A stretch of DNA of 64,000 bases from Carex sylvatica (lineage: Eukaryota; Streptophyta; Magnoliopsida; Poales; Cyperaceae), in assembly GCA_964058845.1 (NCBI GenBank), contig CAXKVR010000036.1, positions 620,001 through 684,000 on the forward strand. The letters run 5' to 3'. Positions 23,701-33,864 of this stretch are shown in pieces (position 1 is the stretch's first letter; every line of letters begins with the position of its first letter). The position numbers were made by a program, and so were the translations under genes. The notes under the pieces are model-generated. The model saw only the letters and a program-made list of their open reading frames with translations, ran no database searches and was not told the origin of the DNA.

Positions 23701-25485
23701 TTTTCCATCTTTACATATCAACATGGAACCTCATATTGGAATTTCAAACCTGTAACCACAATTAGCCAACCAATTTTAATCAAGCAATTGTGTGTGTGTG
23801 TGTGTGTGCGTGTGATCCATTACATTAGTAGGACTTAGTTATATGCTTGCAATAATAAAAAATACGTTTATTTTTAACTTTTCCCACTTCTTTTGATATG
23901 TGATCAATACTTGAAAACCCCAAATATGAATAAAGAAATTGCTTTGTCTTGCAGAAATATGACATAGTTATAGGGGATATTACAATAAGGCACAACCGTA
24001 CACGCTATGCTGACTTCTCGATGCCATACACCGACTCAGGAATAGCAATGATTGTGCAAGTCAAGCAAGCTGAAAATAAAAACAAATTTATTTTCTTGCA
24101 GCCATTATCTTGTGGTCTATGGTTGGGGAGCTTTGCATATCTCATCTACACTGGCATCACCATATTGATATTGGAGCCAAAAATCAGGGCCCCCCTCAAG
24201 AGATCTATATCAAAGCATGTTGGAACTATAGTGCAATTATCCTTGTTCGCACATCGTAAGTTCTTTATCAGAAAATTGTCTTACAATTCCTAGACTGCCT
24301 TTCTTATAAAGAATTTTTTTGTACACAATTGGCTATCCCAAAATTAACAAGTTAGACAAGCTAACATATTTGCAAATAAATGTAGAAGAGAAGCTAGAGA
24401 GCATCCTATCAAAGATAGTTGCTATTGTGTCCATCTTTTTCCTGCTTATATTGACGTCGAGTTACACTGCTAGTCTCTCATCGATGTTAACCGTAAAACA
24501 GCTTCAACCAACAGTAACCGACATTTATGATCTCAAAAAGAATGGTGATTATGTTGGATATAATAAAGGTTCTTTTATGGGCGAAATGCTTCTGCAGCAG
24601 GGCTTTGACAGAACAAAATTGAAAGGTTACTACAGTAAGGAATATGCTGAGGCACTCGACAAAGGGAGTGCACATGGAGGAGTCACTGCAATCATCGATG
24701 AAAAACCCTACATCAAGTTGTTCCTTGCCAAAAATTGCAAGTCATATACTATGGTTGGACCAATTTACAAGACATCAGGGTTTGGATTTGTAAGTTAACG
24801 TTTATCATGTATATTACACAGCCAAAAAACTATCAAAAAATGACCACCACCTGTAAAGAAAGAGTCCTTGACATTTTATAAGTATAGCATTGTGTCTCAG
24901 CAGATTAATAATCAAGAGTCGGTATTTTTTCAACACCATAATCGTTAAGTACCACTAGGGAATAACTTGTACAAAGGAGCATTTTTTTTCTTTTTCAATT
25001 TGCCTGTTAATCCTCAATAGTAAGTACGAATACCAAATTTACCCTCGCGATCTTTAATTGATGGACAGGCTTTCCCCAAGGGTTCTCCACTAGTTGCCGA
25101 TATTTCAGGAGCAATCCTCAACATAACTGATGGGGATGACATAATTCGAATAGAGAAGAAATGGATAGGAGATTCAAACTGCCTGAGCAGTGCCAGCCTT
25201 ACTGAGGAGTCAAACATACTGAAATTTCCCAGCTTCTGGGGGCTTTTTCTCATTACAGGAGTTGTTCCCACAATCTGTCTACTAATATTTGCAACCAGGT
25301 CATTCTGTATAAAACGGAAAAAGAACATTAACGTAATGAGTCTTGAAATGAGCACAGATGAGAGTGATATTGAAGACTTACCTACTATAAACCAGGAGGA
25401 AGACCAAGTTGTTGATGCTGTTGCCATGTCACCTCCTGAAAGTGACACTGAAACTTCACCAACAAATGCCAACATGATATTATGA
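20793..25485 (+). CDS. GLR: Glutamate receptor-like channel, intact copy A (895 aa)
   Basis: Plant GLRs are amino-acid-gated cation channels, usually in the plasma membrane. Exons: 20793-21042, 21551-22866, 23955-24255, 24386-24789, 25069-25485; all introns are GT-AG and the joined frame is open to TGA. Layout: signal peptide (residues 1-21, MDTQNALMCLLHVILFLVVT); LIVBP-like domain (about 28-400); S1 from about W441, with GDITIRHNRTRYADF, whose R537 aligns with the ligand carboxylate-binding Arg of the family; M1 577-596 (LWLGSFAYLIYTGITILIL); pore loop 610-622 (HVGTIVQLSLFAH, about four residues shorter than usual); M3 with SSYTASLSSMLTV; S2 660-757, with D727-E728 in AIIDEKPYIKLF; M4 near 812-835 (SFWGLFLITGVVPTICLLIF); and an acidic tail. 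Intron 2 holds a MITE and a GT microsatellite (about 23790-23813). The start is the first ATG after the TATA box. Clade-II-like assignment is my inference. Confidence 0.9.
23229..23499. mobile_element. Foldback MITE inside intron 2 of GLR copy A
   Basis: Inverted arms of about 110 bp: the left has TAGAACCAATTTTAATTATT and CAGCTCCACTGATTCTAGAG, and the right has the complements. It is flanked by TGTAATTT at 23221-23228 and 23500-23507, an 8-bp target duplication. Ends read GGATTTTTTTTTTAAA. No coding capacity. The other two intact GLR genes lack it in intron 2. Confidence 0.75.
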
Positions 25486-25939
25486 TTTGAACTTTCAATA
25501 TACTTTATTTTAATGGGTTGTGTCAAAAGATCATAAGCAGCTTGGTAAATTGACAGAAGCTTTGGGCATTTTTGTTTATAGTTGGTGATTGTTGATATGG
25601 AACGAGGATAGCAGAAGTAATCTGGTAGCTAGTTTAGCTAGTATTTTCTATTATAATATAGATGTGATCCGAATTTTTCAGATGTATAATTCTCATTAGC
25701 TAGCCTATAAAAACTATATCCAGTGATCTAATTTTAAATCTCTATAAACTCAGAGAATCAAAGAAGTCACATAGTTTGTATTGAGCCATGACCAATTTAC
25801 CATTCTTCAAGTGGAAGAGAGATTACGTGACAATAACTGAAATCAAGACAGAGATCCCTTTGTATTGAGCCCTAACAAATGATTGTTATTCAACAATGGT
25901 TGAAGATACAAATGCTGAAATGCAAACGATTGTCAGTTC

Positions 25940-26790
25940 GTCAGAGCATCCTTTGTTTATTCATCAATTTTATCATCACTGTGAGGTGAGCTTGCATACT
26001 CTGATGAACTGACCTTATATCTGGATTAGAACCACTTTGCAGCCTCTAAAACTCTTCTAAAGAGTAATAAAGCAGTTGATTGTTCTAAAATAAAATGAAA
26101 TAAGAACTTGAAGATTGAGGATGACATAGAACGGTTCTGAAACCCTAGCTGGGTAAAGCTTGCTTAATTGCACATACGAGGGTAGTGATGAGGCTGAATT
26201 GGATAAAGTTGAGTTTAATTGAACAGCTCAATTTTGGTTTATCATCACAATTTTGGGAACTTCTATAACAGAATTTTGCAGAACACAAAATTGCAATAAT
26301 TGCACAAGTTTACTATAAAGAGTAGCAGAACTGAACTGTTCTAATTGAGACCTTAATAAACTTCTGTTGAATTCAGCATTTCCCAAAGCCCAGCAATTGC
26401 ATATCAAGAAATGAAAACAAATTCAGTCCGTTCTTCTAATATAAATACCTGTAAAAAAATATATATATATAAAAAAAAATTTAAAGTACCTTAGATCTAT
26501 ACTGCCTGAGCCCAGATGCAGCCCCTTGTACAATGAAGCCTCCAGAGATGCCTCTAGCTCAATAACCCTGGTCACCAATCTCTTGCACCTAAATCTGCAG
26601 AACAGAGGTGTTGGTTACGATCCGCAGCTCGCTCCAGCCCTAAATTCCAAGGCGGCGGAGGCGGAGGCGGAGGCGGAGGCGGAGAGCCAGAGGAGCGAGG
26701 AGAAGTGTCCGCCTGGAAAATCCTATTGGAAGGCCCATGGGCTGTAGATCCTTTTGGAGAACCAATCGTTCGGTGTTTATACAGCTGCAC
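25940..26790 (-). pseudogene. Passenger gene fragment, copy 2
   Basis: On the minus strand, three exon-like parts follow each other. About 26790-26590 is a GC-rich first part with GGCCCATGGG near its start and a run of Pro codons (CCG/CCT repeat) before WNLGLERAADRNQHLCS. About 26585-26490 reads RLVTRVIELEASLEASLYKG and LHLGSGSIDLR before a GTACTT donor. About 26030-25960 reads VSSSEYASSPHSDDKIDE and then TAA, where the 61170 copy has an uninterrupted codon. I do not recognise the family. It lies convergent to, and about 450 bp from, GLR copy A, as in the 61170 copy. The TAA and weak first frame suggest decay, but an expressed short gene cannot be excluded. Confidence 0.5.
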
Positions 26791-26814
26791 CCACAGGATT
26801 CAAATCAGTTGATT

Positions 26815-26950
26815 CAACCGTTGATCTGTTATGAGATGCGTGCACAAAAAATCAGCTGTTCTGAGATGCATGTACAGAAAAAGTTGGACGGTTAGATTCA
26901 GAATTCTAAGAATTTCAGGTTCATTCATTTGGATTTCATCCGCACCCACA
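26815..26950. repeat. Foldback MITE copy (42793 family), diverged
   Basis: Two central words, GAGATGCGTGCACAAAAAA and GAGATGCATGTACAGAAAAA, are flanked by CAACCGTTGATCTG and by GTTGGACGGTTAGATTC, as in the complete copy at 42793-43003. GGTGCGGATGAAAT-type words around 26940 and 27020 may be part of an outer inverted repeat. Confidence 0.5.
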
Positions 26951-27069
26951 ACAGATAAGGATAACTAACGGTCCACGAGTATGCATCTATTGTAGACCAC
27001 TCAAAATTGAATCCTGTGGGTGCGGATGAAATTGTCTTGTAAACACATCTTGCTAAACTGTCTTGTAAA

Positions 27070-27300
27070 TAGTGGGCTGCTCTCGGACCGGCTCGGGCGG
27101 ACCGGGTTTACCCGGGGTCGGGCCACGGGTTTGGTCGGGTACGGGTAGGTCGGGTAAACGGGTATCTCGGGGCGGGTATATTCGGGTATAATTTTCAAAA
27201 ACCGTACCCGACCCGAGTTTTACCCGTGCCCGTGGTACCCGGCACGGGTAGGGCGGTCCGGGTATGGTACCCGGTCCGGGTCGGGTATCCGGTCCGGTCC

Positions 27301-27334
<34 letters not shown>

Positions 27335-27792
27335 GCGGCAAATTCGAAATTTCAAAAAAATTTGAATTTTTTCTGAATTTTTTTGAATTTTTTTTGAATT
27401 TTTTTGAATTTTTTTGAATTTTTTTGAATTTTTCTGAATTTTTTTGAATTTTTTTGAATTTTTCTGAATTTTTTTGAATTTTTTTGAATTTTTTAACGGG
27501 TACGGGTCGGGTACGGGGTCGGGTACGGGTCAGGTCGGGTCGGGTCGGGTCGGGTCGGGTCGGGGTCGGGTCCGGGTCCGGATCGGGTTGGTCGGGTCGG
27601 GTCGGGTCGGACTTAAATCGGACCGGATTTGGTCGGGTTTTGAACCAAAAAATCGTACTCTACCCGTTTTTTACCCGTACCCGTCTACCCGTTTACCCGA
27701 CCCATACCCGGGCTCGGGCACGGGTAACCCGGGTAACGGGCACGGGCGGGTACGGGTCGGGTTCGACCCGGGCAGGTAAAAGCAATACTCTA
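27070..27792. mobile_element. Short non-autonomous hAT-type transposon
   Basis: The left end is TAGTGGGCTGCTCTCGGACC; the right end complement is TAGAGTATTGCTTTTACC. They are flanked by an exact 8-bp duplication, CTTGTAAA, at 27062-27069 and 27793-27800. Both subterminal regions are dense in GGGTACGGGTCGGGT repeats; the middle holds a T-run and about a dozen TTTTTTGAATT units (about 27355-27495). No ORF of substance. It shares its terminus with the inner hAT at 4499-6389. Confidence 0.85.
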
Positions 27793-27800
27793 CTTGTAAA

Positions 27801-28239
27801 CATAAACGTGATATTTATATCTAATTCTGTTCGTTAAGCTACCACTCAAAATTCCAATGTATTGATACGGCATAATATGTATTTCAACGCGATACTCTGA
27901 AATACAGCACACACAACACTTGTAGATATGACTGTTTATGAGAGTTAGAATTAGAAATTAAATATATATATATACACACACACAAAATGAATGGAAAATC
28001 GATTCATTTTTTTTTCAATGCTTAGTAGAGACTACCAAATTATAAAAATAAAAGTATTTACATCGATCACATACATACACAATATAAAAAAAGTTTATAT
28101 TCTCACTATATTATAATATTCCTTAACACTATACTATTTGTTGCACCAGTCTTCTTACAAAATCGCCACCATAGTGTCATCTCCTCAATAATCTTACTAG
28201 CTAGTTAGTAATGACGGTGGCATAATCAATTCAATTTTT
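27801..28239. other. Intergenic, AT-rich
   Basis: Nothing recognised apart from a short TA/CA microsatellite at about 27962-27985. Confidence 0.4.
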
Positions 28240-28530
28240 TAAATAGGGAAACAATGTACAAAGAAAAAATGGAAATAGATCTCCTGTTACTTAGAAATAA
28301 TAAGAACTAGTTATTCTCATCTCAATTTTTGGTTTTCGTTGAGATTTTTGTATGAATTTTATTTTATTTTTAGATTTGTGCATTGAAAAATTTGATGCTT
28401 GAGATCGGAATAACAAATTGGTATTAATTTTAAAAAATAAGAGCAGATTTAAGTATGTTGTCTGTATTTATAGAGTAAACATATATTATAAGTTGATGAG
28501 TTTACTTTGACAAAGTGAAGCATGGAAATC
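28240..28530 (-). repeat. GLR 5'-flank copy without a coding region (inverted)
   Basis: Read on the minus strand, this begins TTCACTTTGTCAAAGTAAAC and TATAATATATGTTTACTC, with TATAAATA at about 28473, the same series of boxes as just before the ATG of the intact GLR genes. No GLR exon 1 follows; instead it runs into CAACATACTTAAATCTGCTC, then TTGTTATTCCGATCTCAAGC and a segment containing GAGATCTATTTCCATTTTT-like DNA. The same fused arrangement occurs on the plus strand at 49130-49450. Confidence 0.65.
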
Positions 28531-28599
28531 TTACTGTTGATTTATGTTGGGATGAAAAATATCGTATTGTTAATTGTTGACTTGTTGACCCATGATGAA

Positions 28600-28825
28600 T
28601 TGAAGATTAACGGGTGTAGAGCCCATGGGCCTTGCATGTATAGTTATTACAAGCCCATTACGAATTTTTCTCCAGAAGAATTTACCGGCTCTACGCCTCC
28701 GCCGCCATGGAATTCGGGGCTGGAGCGAGGTTCGTATCGCAACCACCACACTCGCCTCTGCAACTTGCATACTCTCTGCTACAGTCAATTCTCTTTCTAT
28801 CAAGTAACTCACCTCCTCTAGTTAA
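28600..28825 (-). pseudogene. Passenger gene fragment, copy 3 (5' part only)
   Basis: This is the reverse of the GC-rich first part seen at 19560-19765, 26590-26790 and 62020-62345. On the plus strand it contains GCCCATGGGCCTTGC, GCCTCCGCCGCCATGGAATT and GGGCTGGAGCGAGG. It lies just downstream of the inverted GLR pseudogene, keeping the convergent order GLR-passenger. The exon encoding RLVTRVIELEASL is missing. Confidence 0.5.
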
Positions 28826-28989
28826 ATCCCACAAAAAAAAACAAACAGAAATTACTGGAAAGTGTTGAAGAATGCCGACTATTGATTTTTATCTGCTGAG
28901 ATACATTTGTATCTTCAAACATTGTAGCAATCATTTTTTATGTCTGAATACAAGCGATCTCTGCCTTAATTTTCACGTAATCTGCCTTA

Positions 28990-31848
28990 ATTTCAGTTTG
29001 AGTCACCTATCCATTTCTTCTCAATTTTGATTATTTCATCCCCATCTGTAATATTGAGGATTGCTCTGGAAATGTCAGTAACAAGTGGAGAACCCTTGGG
29101 AAAAGCCTGTCCATCAATTGGAGATCAGGAATGTAAATATGGTATTCATACTTACTATATAAATTTACAATCAATGAAACAAATTGAACATGAAAAGAAT
29201 GCCCCTTTGTTTTAGTTTTTCCTTAGTGGTATTAAAGATTATGGTGTTGAAGAATACCAACTATTGATTTTTTATCTGCTGAGACACTATGCCATATTCT
29301 TTCTTTAATTGACTACAGGTTGTAGTCATTTTTGGATAACTTTTTGCTTGTGTAAGCATGTTCGTGAAATTAGTGTCTAGGATATGAATATGAATAAGTT
29401 AAACTTACAAATGCAAACCCTGCGGTCTTGTGACCGTCTTGTGAAGTGGTGCAACCATAGTATATGACTTGCAATGTTTGGCAAGGAACAACTTGATGTT
29501 GGGTATTTCATTGACAATTGCAGAGACTCCTCCATTTGCACTTCCTTTGTCAAGTGCCTCAGCATATTCCTCAGGGTAGTAATCTTTCAGCTTTGTTCTG
29601 TCAAAGCCGAGCTGCTGAAGCAAGCCCTCCACAAAAGAACCTCTAACATATCCAACAAAATCACAGTTCCTTTTTAGATCATAGATGTCTTCTATTGTTG
29701 GTTGAAGCTGTTGTACTGTTAACATCGACGAGAGACTAGTTGTGTAGCTCGAGGTTAATATAAGCAGAACAAAGATGGACACAATAGCAACTATCTTTGA
29801 TAGGGTACTCTCTAACTTCTCTTCTACATTTATTAGCAAATATGTCAGCTTGGGACTAACTTTGTTAATTTGGGAAAAGGGTAGGCGTTTGTATACAATA
29901 ATTTTTATTATTTTTTTGACCAAAATGCCTCTAGAAATTGTGAGACATTTTTTTGATAAAATAACTTACGATATGCAAACAAGGATAATTGCACTATAGT
30001 TCCAACATGCATTGATATAGATCTCTTCAGGGGAGCCCTGATTTTTGGCTCCAATATCAATATGGTGATGAGAAATGCAAAGCTCCCCAACCATAGATCA
30101 AAAGATAATGGCTGTAAGAAAATGAATGTGTTTTTATTTTCAGCTTGCCTGAGTCGCACAATCATGGCTACTCCTGATTCAGTGTATGGCACTCAGAAGT
30201 CAACATAGCGTGTACGGTTGTACCTTGTTGTAATGTCCGCTATAACTATGTCATATTTCTGCAAGACGAAGCAATTTCTTTATTTAAAAGATATTTGGTG
30301 TTTTCAAGTATTGCTCATAGACCAAATGAAATGAGATCAAACGAAATGAAAAAGGTTAAAATTAAAGGCTAATTTTATCATTGCAAGTATACAACTGAGT
30401 CATAGAAAAAATGGATGATATGGCACAGATATATACATCATTGCTTGATTAAAAATGGTTATTGGCTAATTGTAATTATCTGTAGGTACTTAAAAAGTAG
30501 TGCCTCAAACAATATGCATGATAGTAGAGTAGAAATACAGTACAAATTTAACAGTGTCTATAACAAATTTAACTTTAAATATAGATTTACTATCCTTATA
30601 GATGTGAAATACATTAGTTGTGACCAGAAAAGAGATTTATCTATATCATAAGAAGATACATACCCCAACATAAACTTGGTACACCAAATCATTGTAGGTG
30701 AGTGAGCTTTTCCCAGACGTCCCTTCGACATGTTCATACTCAAATGGGCTGGACTGAATAAGACAATCGATCTACAGCTGCTTCAAACACATCAACTGAG
30801 TACCCACTTGCTCTTGTTGTATTTGTCTCAGGGTCTGTATCCACCTTCATGAACTCGGTATTTGGACTCTTTGTTACTGCAACACGTAATTTTGTCCCAC
30901 TGACTGGGATTTACCAACCCTTGGGCACAACAATTGATTCCCCTGGCCAAATGACAGGATTTAAATCCCGTGGTGATGTTGAATAATATCTCTTATTGTT
31001 GCTTTCATCTACTTCCTTTGATAATCCTTGTTCTTCTCTCCAATATCTAACTTCTCTTATCCCTCTTCCAACAATGTTAATTATTTTGAATGATGAATAC
31101 CGCAATTGTCTGTTTATTAATTCAAAGTTGCTACTCAATCCTTGGAACTTGATATTGGTGATTGCCTCAAGAAGCCGTGGTCCATTGGAAAAGACATGCA
31201 GTGATGGAGGAGCTGTAGGGTTATCAATTTCATTATTTTGAACCCCTACTTTTTCTGCCGCCATAGCTGGTGCGTAGATGCTAGGTTCATTAGACATTTC
31301 ATGGGGATTATCTTCAAGGAATCCCATTCTCCATCTGATTATAAAGTTATTCAACTCATCACAGGTCCAAACTGATCTGACCCAATGAAACAAACAACCA
31401 GTATTGAAACCCAGCCAGATGTGTCTTTAAAAAAATAATTAGTTAAATTATTTGATCTTAGTAGTTATTTCTGGGTTTCATATGTCAGTACTCAATATAA
31501 CTGAAAAATTTATCGGATCCTCTGTTCGTGTCTTTGTCTCTGCTCTGTATAAACATTATCTTTAGTCAGGTCAGAATTAGTGGTGTTTCAATTTACAAGT
31601 TGTTTAGTCACCTGCTAATGTAGCCTTGAGATTGTCATTGTTGGAATCTCAGGTATAGAGCACAAGTCTGGTACTGTAATTCCAATGTACCGTGTAGAAA
31701 TCTTCCACAGCCATTGTAATGCTGGTTCGTGCCATTTTTCCAACAAGGGTGTCCAAATCGAGTATAACTCCAATTGGCATTTGTTTGTTTGAATTTTGAG
31801 CTGTAAGATAAATTGGAGGAGAAACATCAGTGAATTTGGTGTCTCCAT
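28990..31848 (-). pseudogene. GLR: Inverted GLR pseudogene with several lesions
   Basis: All five exons can be found on the minus strand, each damaged. Exon 1 (31848-31612) has about 13 bp missing after METPNSLMFLLQFIL, which shifts the frame, and a TGA where the others have an Arg codon. Exon 2 survives only from 31360 to 30664; intron 1 joins directly to DELNNFIIRW, so the first half of the amino-terminal domain is gone, and there is a TAA after KGW and a frameshift. Exon 3 (30258-29970) has a TGA in the S1 motif and a 12-bp deletion in M1. Exon 4 (29823-29409) is 415 nt instead of 404, with a frameshift near its end. Exon 5 (about 29113-28990) stops after KKWIGDSN, so M4 and the tail are lost. 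Upstream (31925-31945) the GLR promoter box is kept. Confidence 0.85.
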
Positions 31849-31859
31849 TTTAATGCATA

Positions 31860-32233
31860 GTACACTCTTCTCTATATATATGTTGCCTCTATTTAGAGGC
31901 TGCACATCTATTTATTATAACTTCATGAGTTTACTTTGACAAAGCCAAGCAAGAAAAAGGCAGATAACGTATATACAGCTATTTCCAAAATGCTATTTAA
32001 TTAATAAATTAATTAATAAAAAATTTAATAATGAAATACTCTACTCGCTGTAGCATAATTGAACCTTTCAAAGGAACACGTAATCGAAATATTTTCAACA
32101 GAGAACAAAGACCACAAAATAATTACGATAATATTTTTTAATTGAACTTCCGTGACAAAAACATATTACGATAATATTATATGTCCAAATTGTGCTAATC
32201 TGCGTCCGTGGTAGAGGTATCTTTGAACCATAT
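31860..32233. other. Promoter remnant and AT-rich intergenic DNA
   Basis: The minus-strand GLR promoter boxes (GAGTTTACTTTGACAAAG on the plus strand at about 31928) belong to the inverted pseudogene. The remainder is AT-rich with nothing recognised. Confidence 0.45.
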
Positions 32234-32430
32234 CTAGAAATTAATACAGTTTAGATACGTCTAATATATGGTCCATATTATGCAATCATTTGTTGGAATG
32301 AACACCATCTCTAGAAATTAATACAGTTTAGATACGTCTAATATATGGTCCATATTATGCAATCATTTGTTGGAATGAACACCATCTCTAGAAATTAATA
32401 CAGTTTAGATACGTCTAATGGTCCATATTA
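32234..32430 (+). repeat. 77-bp tandem repeat, about 2.5 copies
   Basis: Units start at 32234, 32311 and 32388 with CTAGAAATTAATACAGTTTA and contain GTCCATATTATGCAATCATT. The first two units are almost identical; the third is cut short with a small deletion. Confidence 0.85.
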
Positions 32431-32677
32431 TGCTCCGCCTTGGTCTTATTCGTGTGTGGTTATCATACTATTCTGGGATTGGGGCTTAACAAACAAATAG
32501 ACAATTAATGGAGTTTTCGCTGCTTTTTTATTGGATAGATGGTGTTTTCAATATCTATTATAACATTAATATTCTCATTTATTTTCTATTGTGCAAAATA
32601 GATTCATTTATGTTGCTTCTATATCTTACTTGCACTTAGATTTTAAAAGACAACTCACTGATATCTATTTATTTTAA

Positions 32678-32960
32678 TTGATGCATTTGAAACAATATTT
32701 TTTGCACTTTATCTTTGATGATACTTTGATGTATAGGTTAATTTGGAGATGGTTTAATAACAACATTTTATCTGTTAGCTCCTTTTATCAATGGATTCAA
32801 TATGATGGTATTCCAAATAAAGAGTATCTTACTATTTGGAAGTCAAAATTACCTCTCAAGATAAATATTTTTCTTTGGTTTTTCAGACAAAATATAATAT
32901 GTCTAAAAGAGGTTGGCAAGGTGACTCTTTATATTTTTTTGCTCTCATTCTGAAAGTGTG
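32678..32960 (+). mobile_element. LINE fragment (zf-RVT region)
   Basis: The plus strand encodes IWRWFNNNILSVSSFYQWIQ, then TIWKSKLPLKINIFLWFFRQ and, after a frameshift, LKRGWQGDS. This is the same zf-RVT region as in the LINE at 18421-19500 (W..NG.FSV.S.Y, K.P.K..IF.W, KRGW). Only this part remains; no reverse transcriptase and no clear 3' tail. Confidence 0.7.
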
Positions 32961-33175
32961 GATTATTTATTTATTTATTGTTTTTATATTCAGCTCATTT
33001 GGCAATGGATGGTAGATTTTGATAATTTTTCTTTTACATATCATACAGTAGAGGATTTGTGACGTGCACAAATCTTAATGCGACATGCACATATCTTATC
33101 TATTCACTATTCTTATATGCGATGTGCACAGATCTTCACTGTTCTTATATTCAGCTCATTTGGTGAAGCGATGTG

Positions 33176-33856
33176 CAGAGCCGGTGCTGAAGATTTGGGG
33201 TCCAGAGCAGGAGAAAATTTTGAGTTCTTTATATATACTAGTTTTTTATGAGACCAACTAATACACTTCCATAAATACAATATTTATTAAGTCATTTTTG
33301 CATTTTCAAAGTCCAAACAGTCGATCATAACCATTCAATATGATATCCATATTAAAACGTGATTGGAGACCAAATTCTACATTTTTTGAAATTTTTTTTA
33401 CTATTTTTTTAATATAGCAGATAATCCATTGATTCAGAAGATTCTGAACCATAAAAAACAATGATTTTCTACCTACCTTAAAAATAGTAAAAAAATTCAA
33501 AAAAAAAATATAAAATTGGTCTTCAAGCACGTTTTAATTTGAATATCATGTTGAACAGTTTGGATCGACTTTTTGGACTTTTAAAAAACAAAAACGACTT
33601 ATAAGCATATGGTGTTGAAATACTTATGGAAGCGATTAGCCAGTCTGATTTTCTATTGATATACCAATAGATCATATCTATTTATAGAAAAATTTGAGCT
33701 TTTATATATACAAAATTTGAGCTATAATATTTTATTTATCTTTAATATATACAAATTAATTTATTTTATACATATACAAACAATTATTTTGGGGGCTCCT
33801 TGGATATTGGGATCCGGGGCGGTTGTCTTGGTAGCCCAGCACCAGGGCCGGGCTTG
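33176..33856. mobile_element. hAT-like element containing a foldback MITE
   Basis: The left end CAGAGCCGGTGCTGAAG and the right-end complement CAAGCCCGGCCCTGGTGCT are imperfect inverted repeats. An exact 8-bp duplication, GCGATGTG, flanks them at 33168-33175 and 33857-33864. Inner sequence TTTGGGGTCCAGAGC and GGGGGCTCCTTGG is typical of decayed plant hAT elements ending in GGCCGG words. A foldback element lies inside at about 33290-33610. Confidence 0.65.
33290..33610. repeat. Diverged foldback MITE (50724 family)
   Basis: The left arm has CAAAGTCCAAACAGTCGATC, GGAGACCAAATTCTACATTT and TTTTTTTACTATTTTTTTAA. The right arm has AATAGTAAAAAAATTC, ATAAAATTGGTCTTCAAGC and GATCGACTTTTTGGAC. The order matches the complete copy at 50724-51147, with about 20-25 per cent divergence by eye. 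Confidence 0.6.
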
Positions 33857-33864
33857 GCGATGTG

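Noticed and set aside
26572..26790. Proline-run ORF as a separate small protein gene
   Set aside because: The Pro run comes from a GCCTCC microsatellite in the passenger gene's first part and is not conserved in the other copies.
27053..27837. Gly/Arg/Val- and Pro-rich ORFs of about 100 codons on both strands
   Set aside because: Products of the GGGTCGGGT repeats in the hAT element at 27070-27792.
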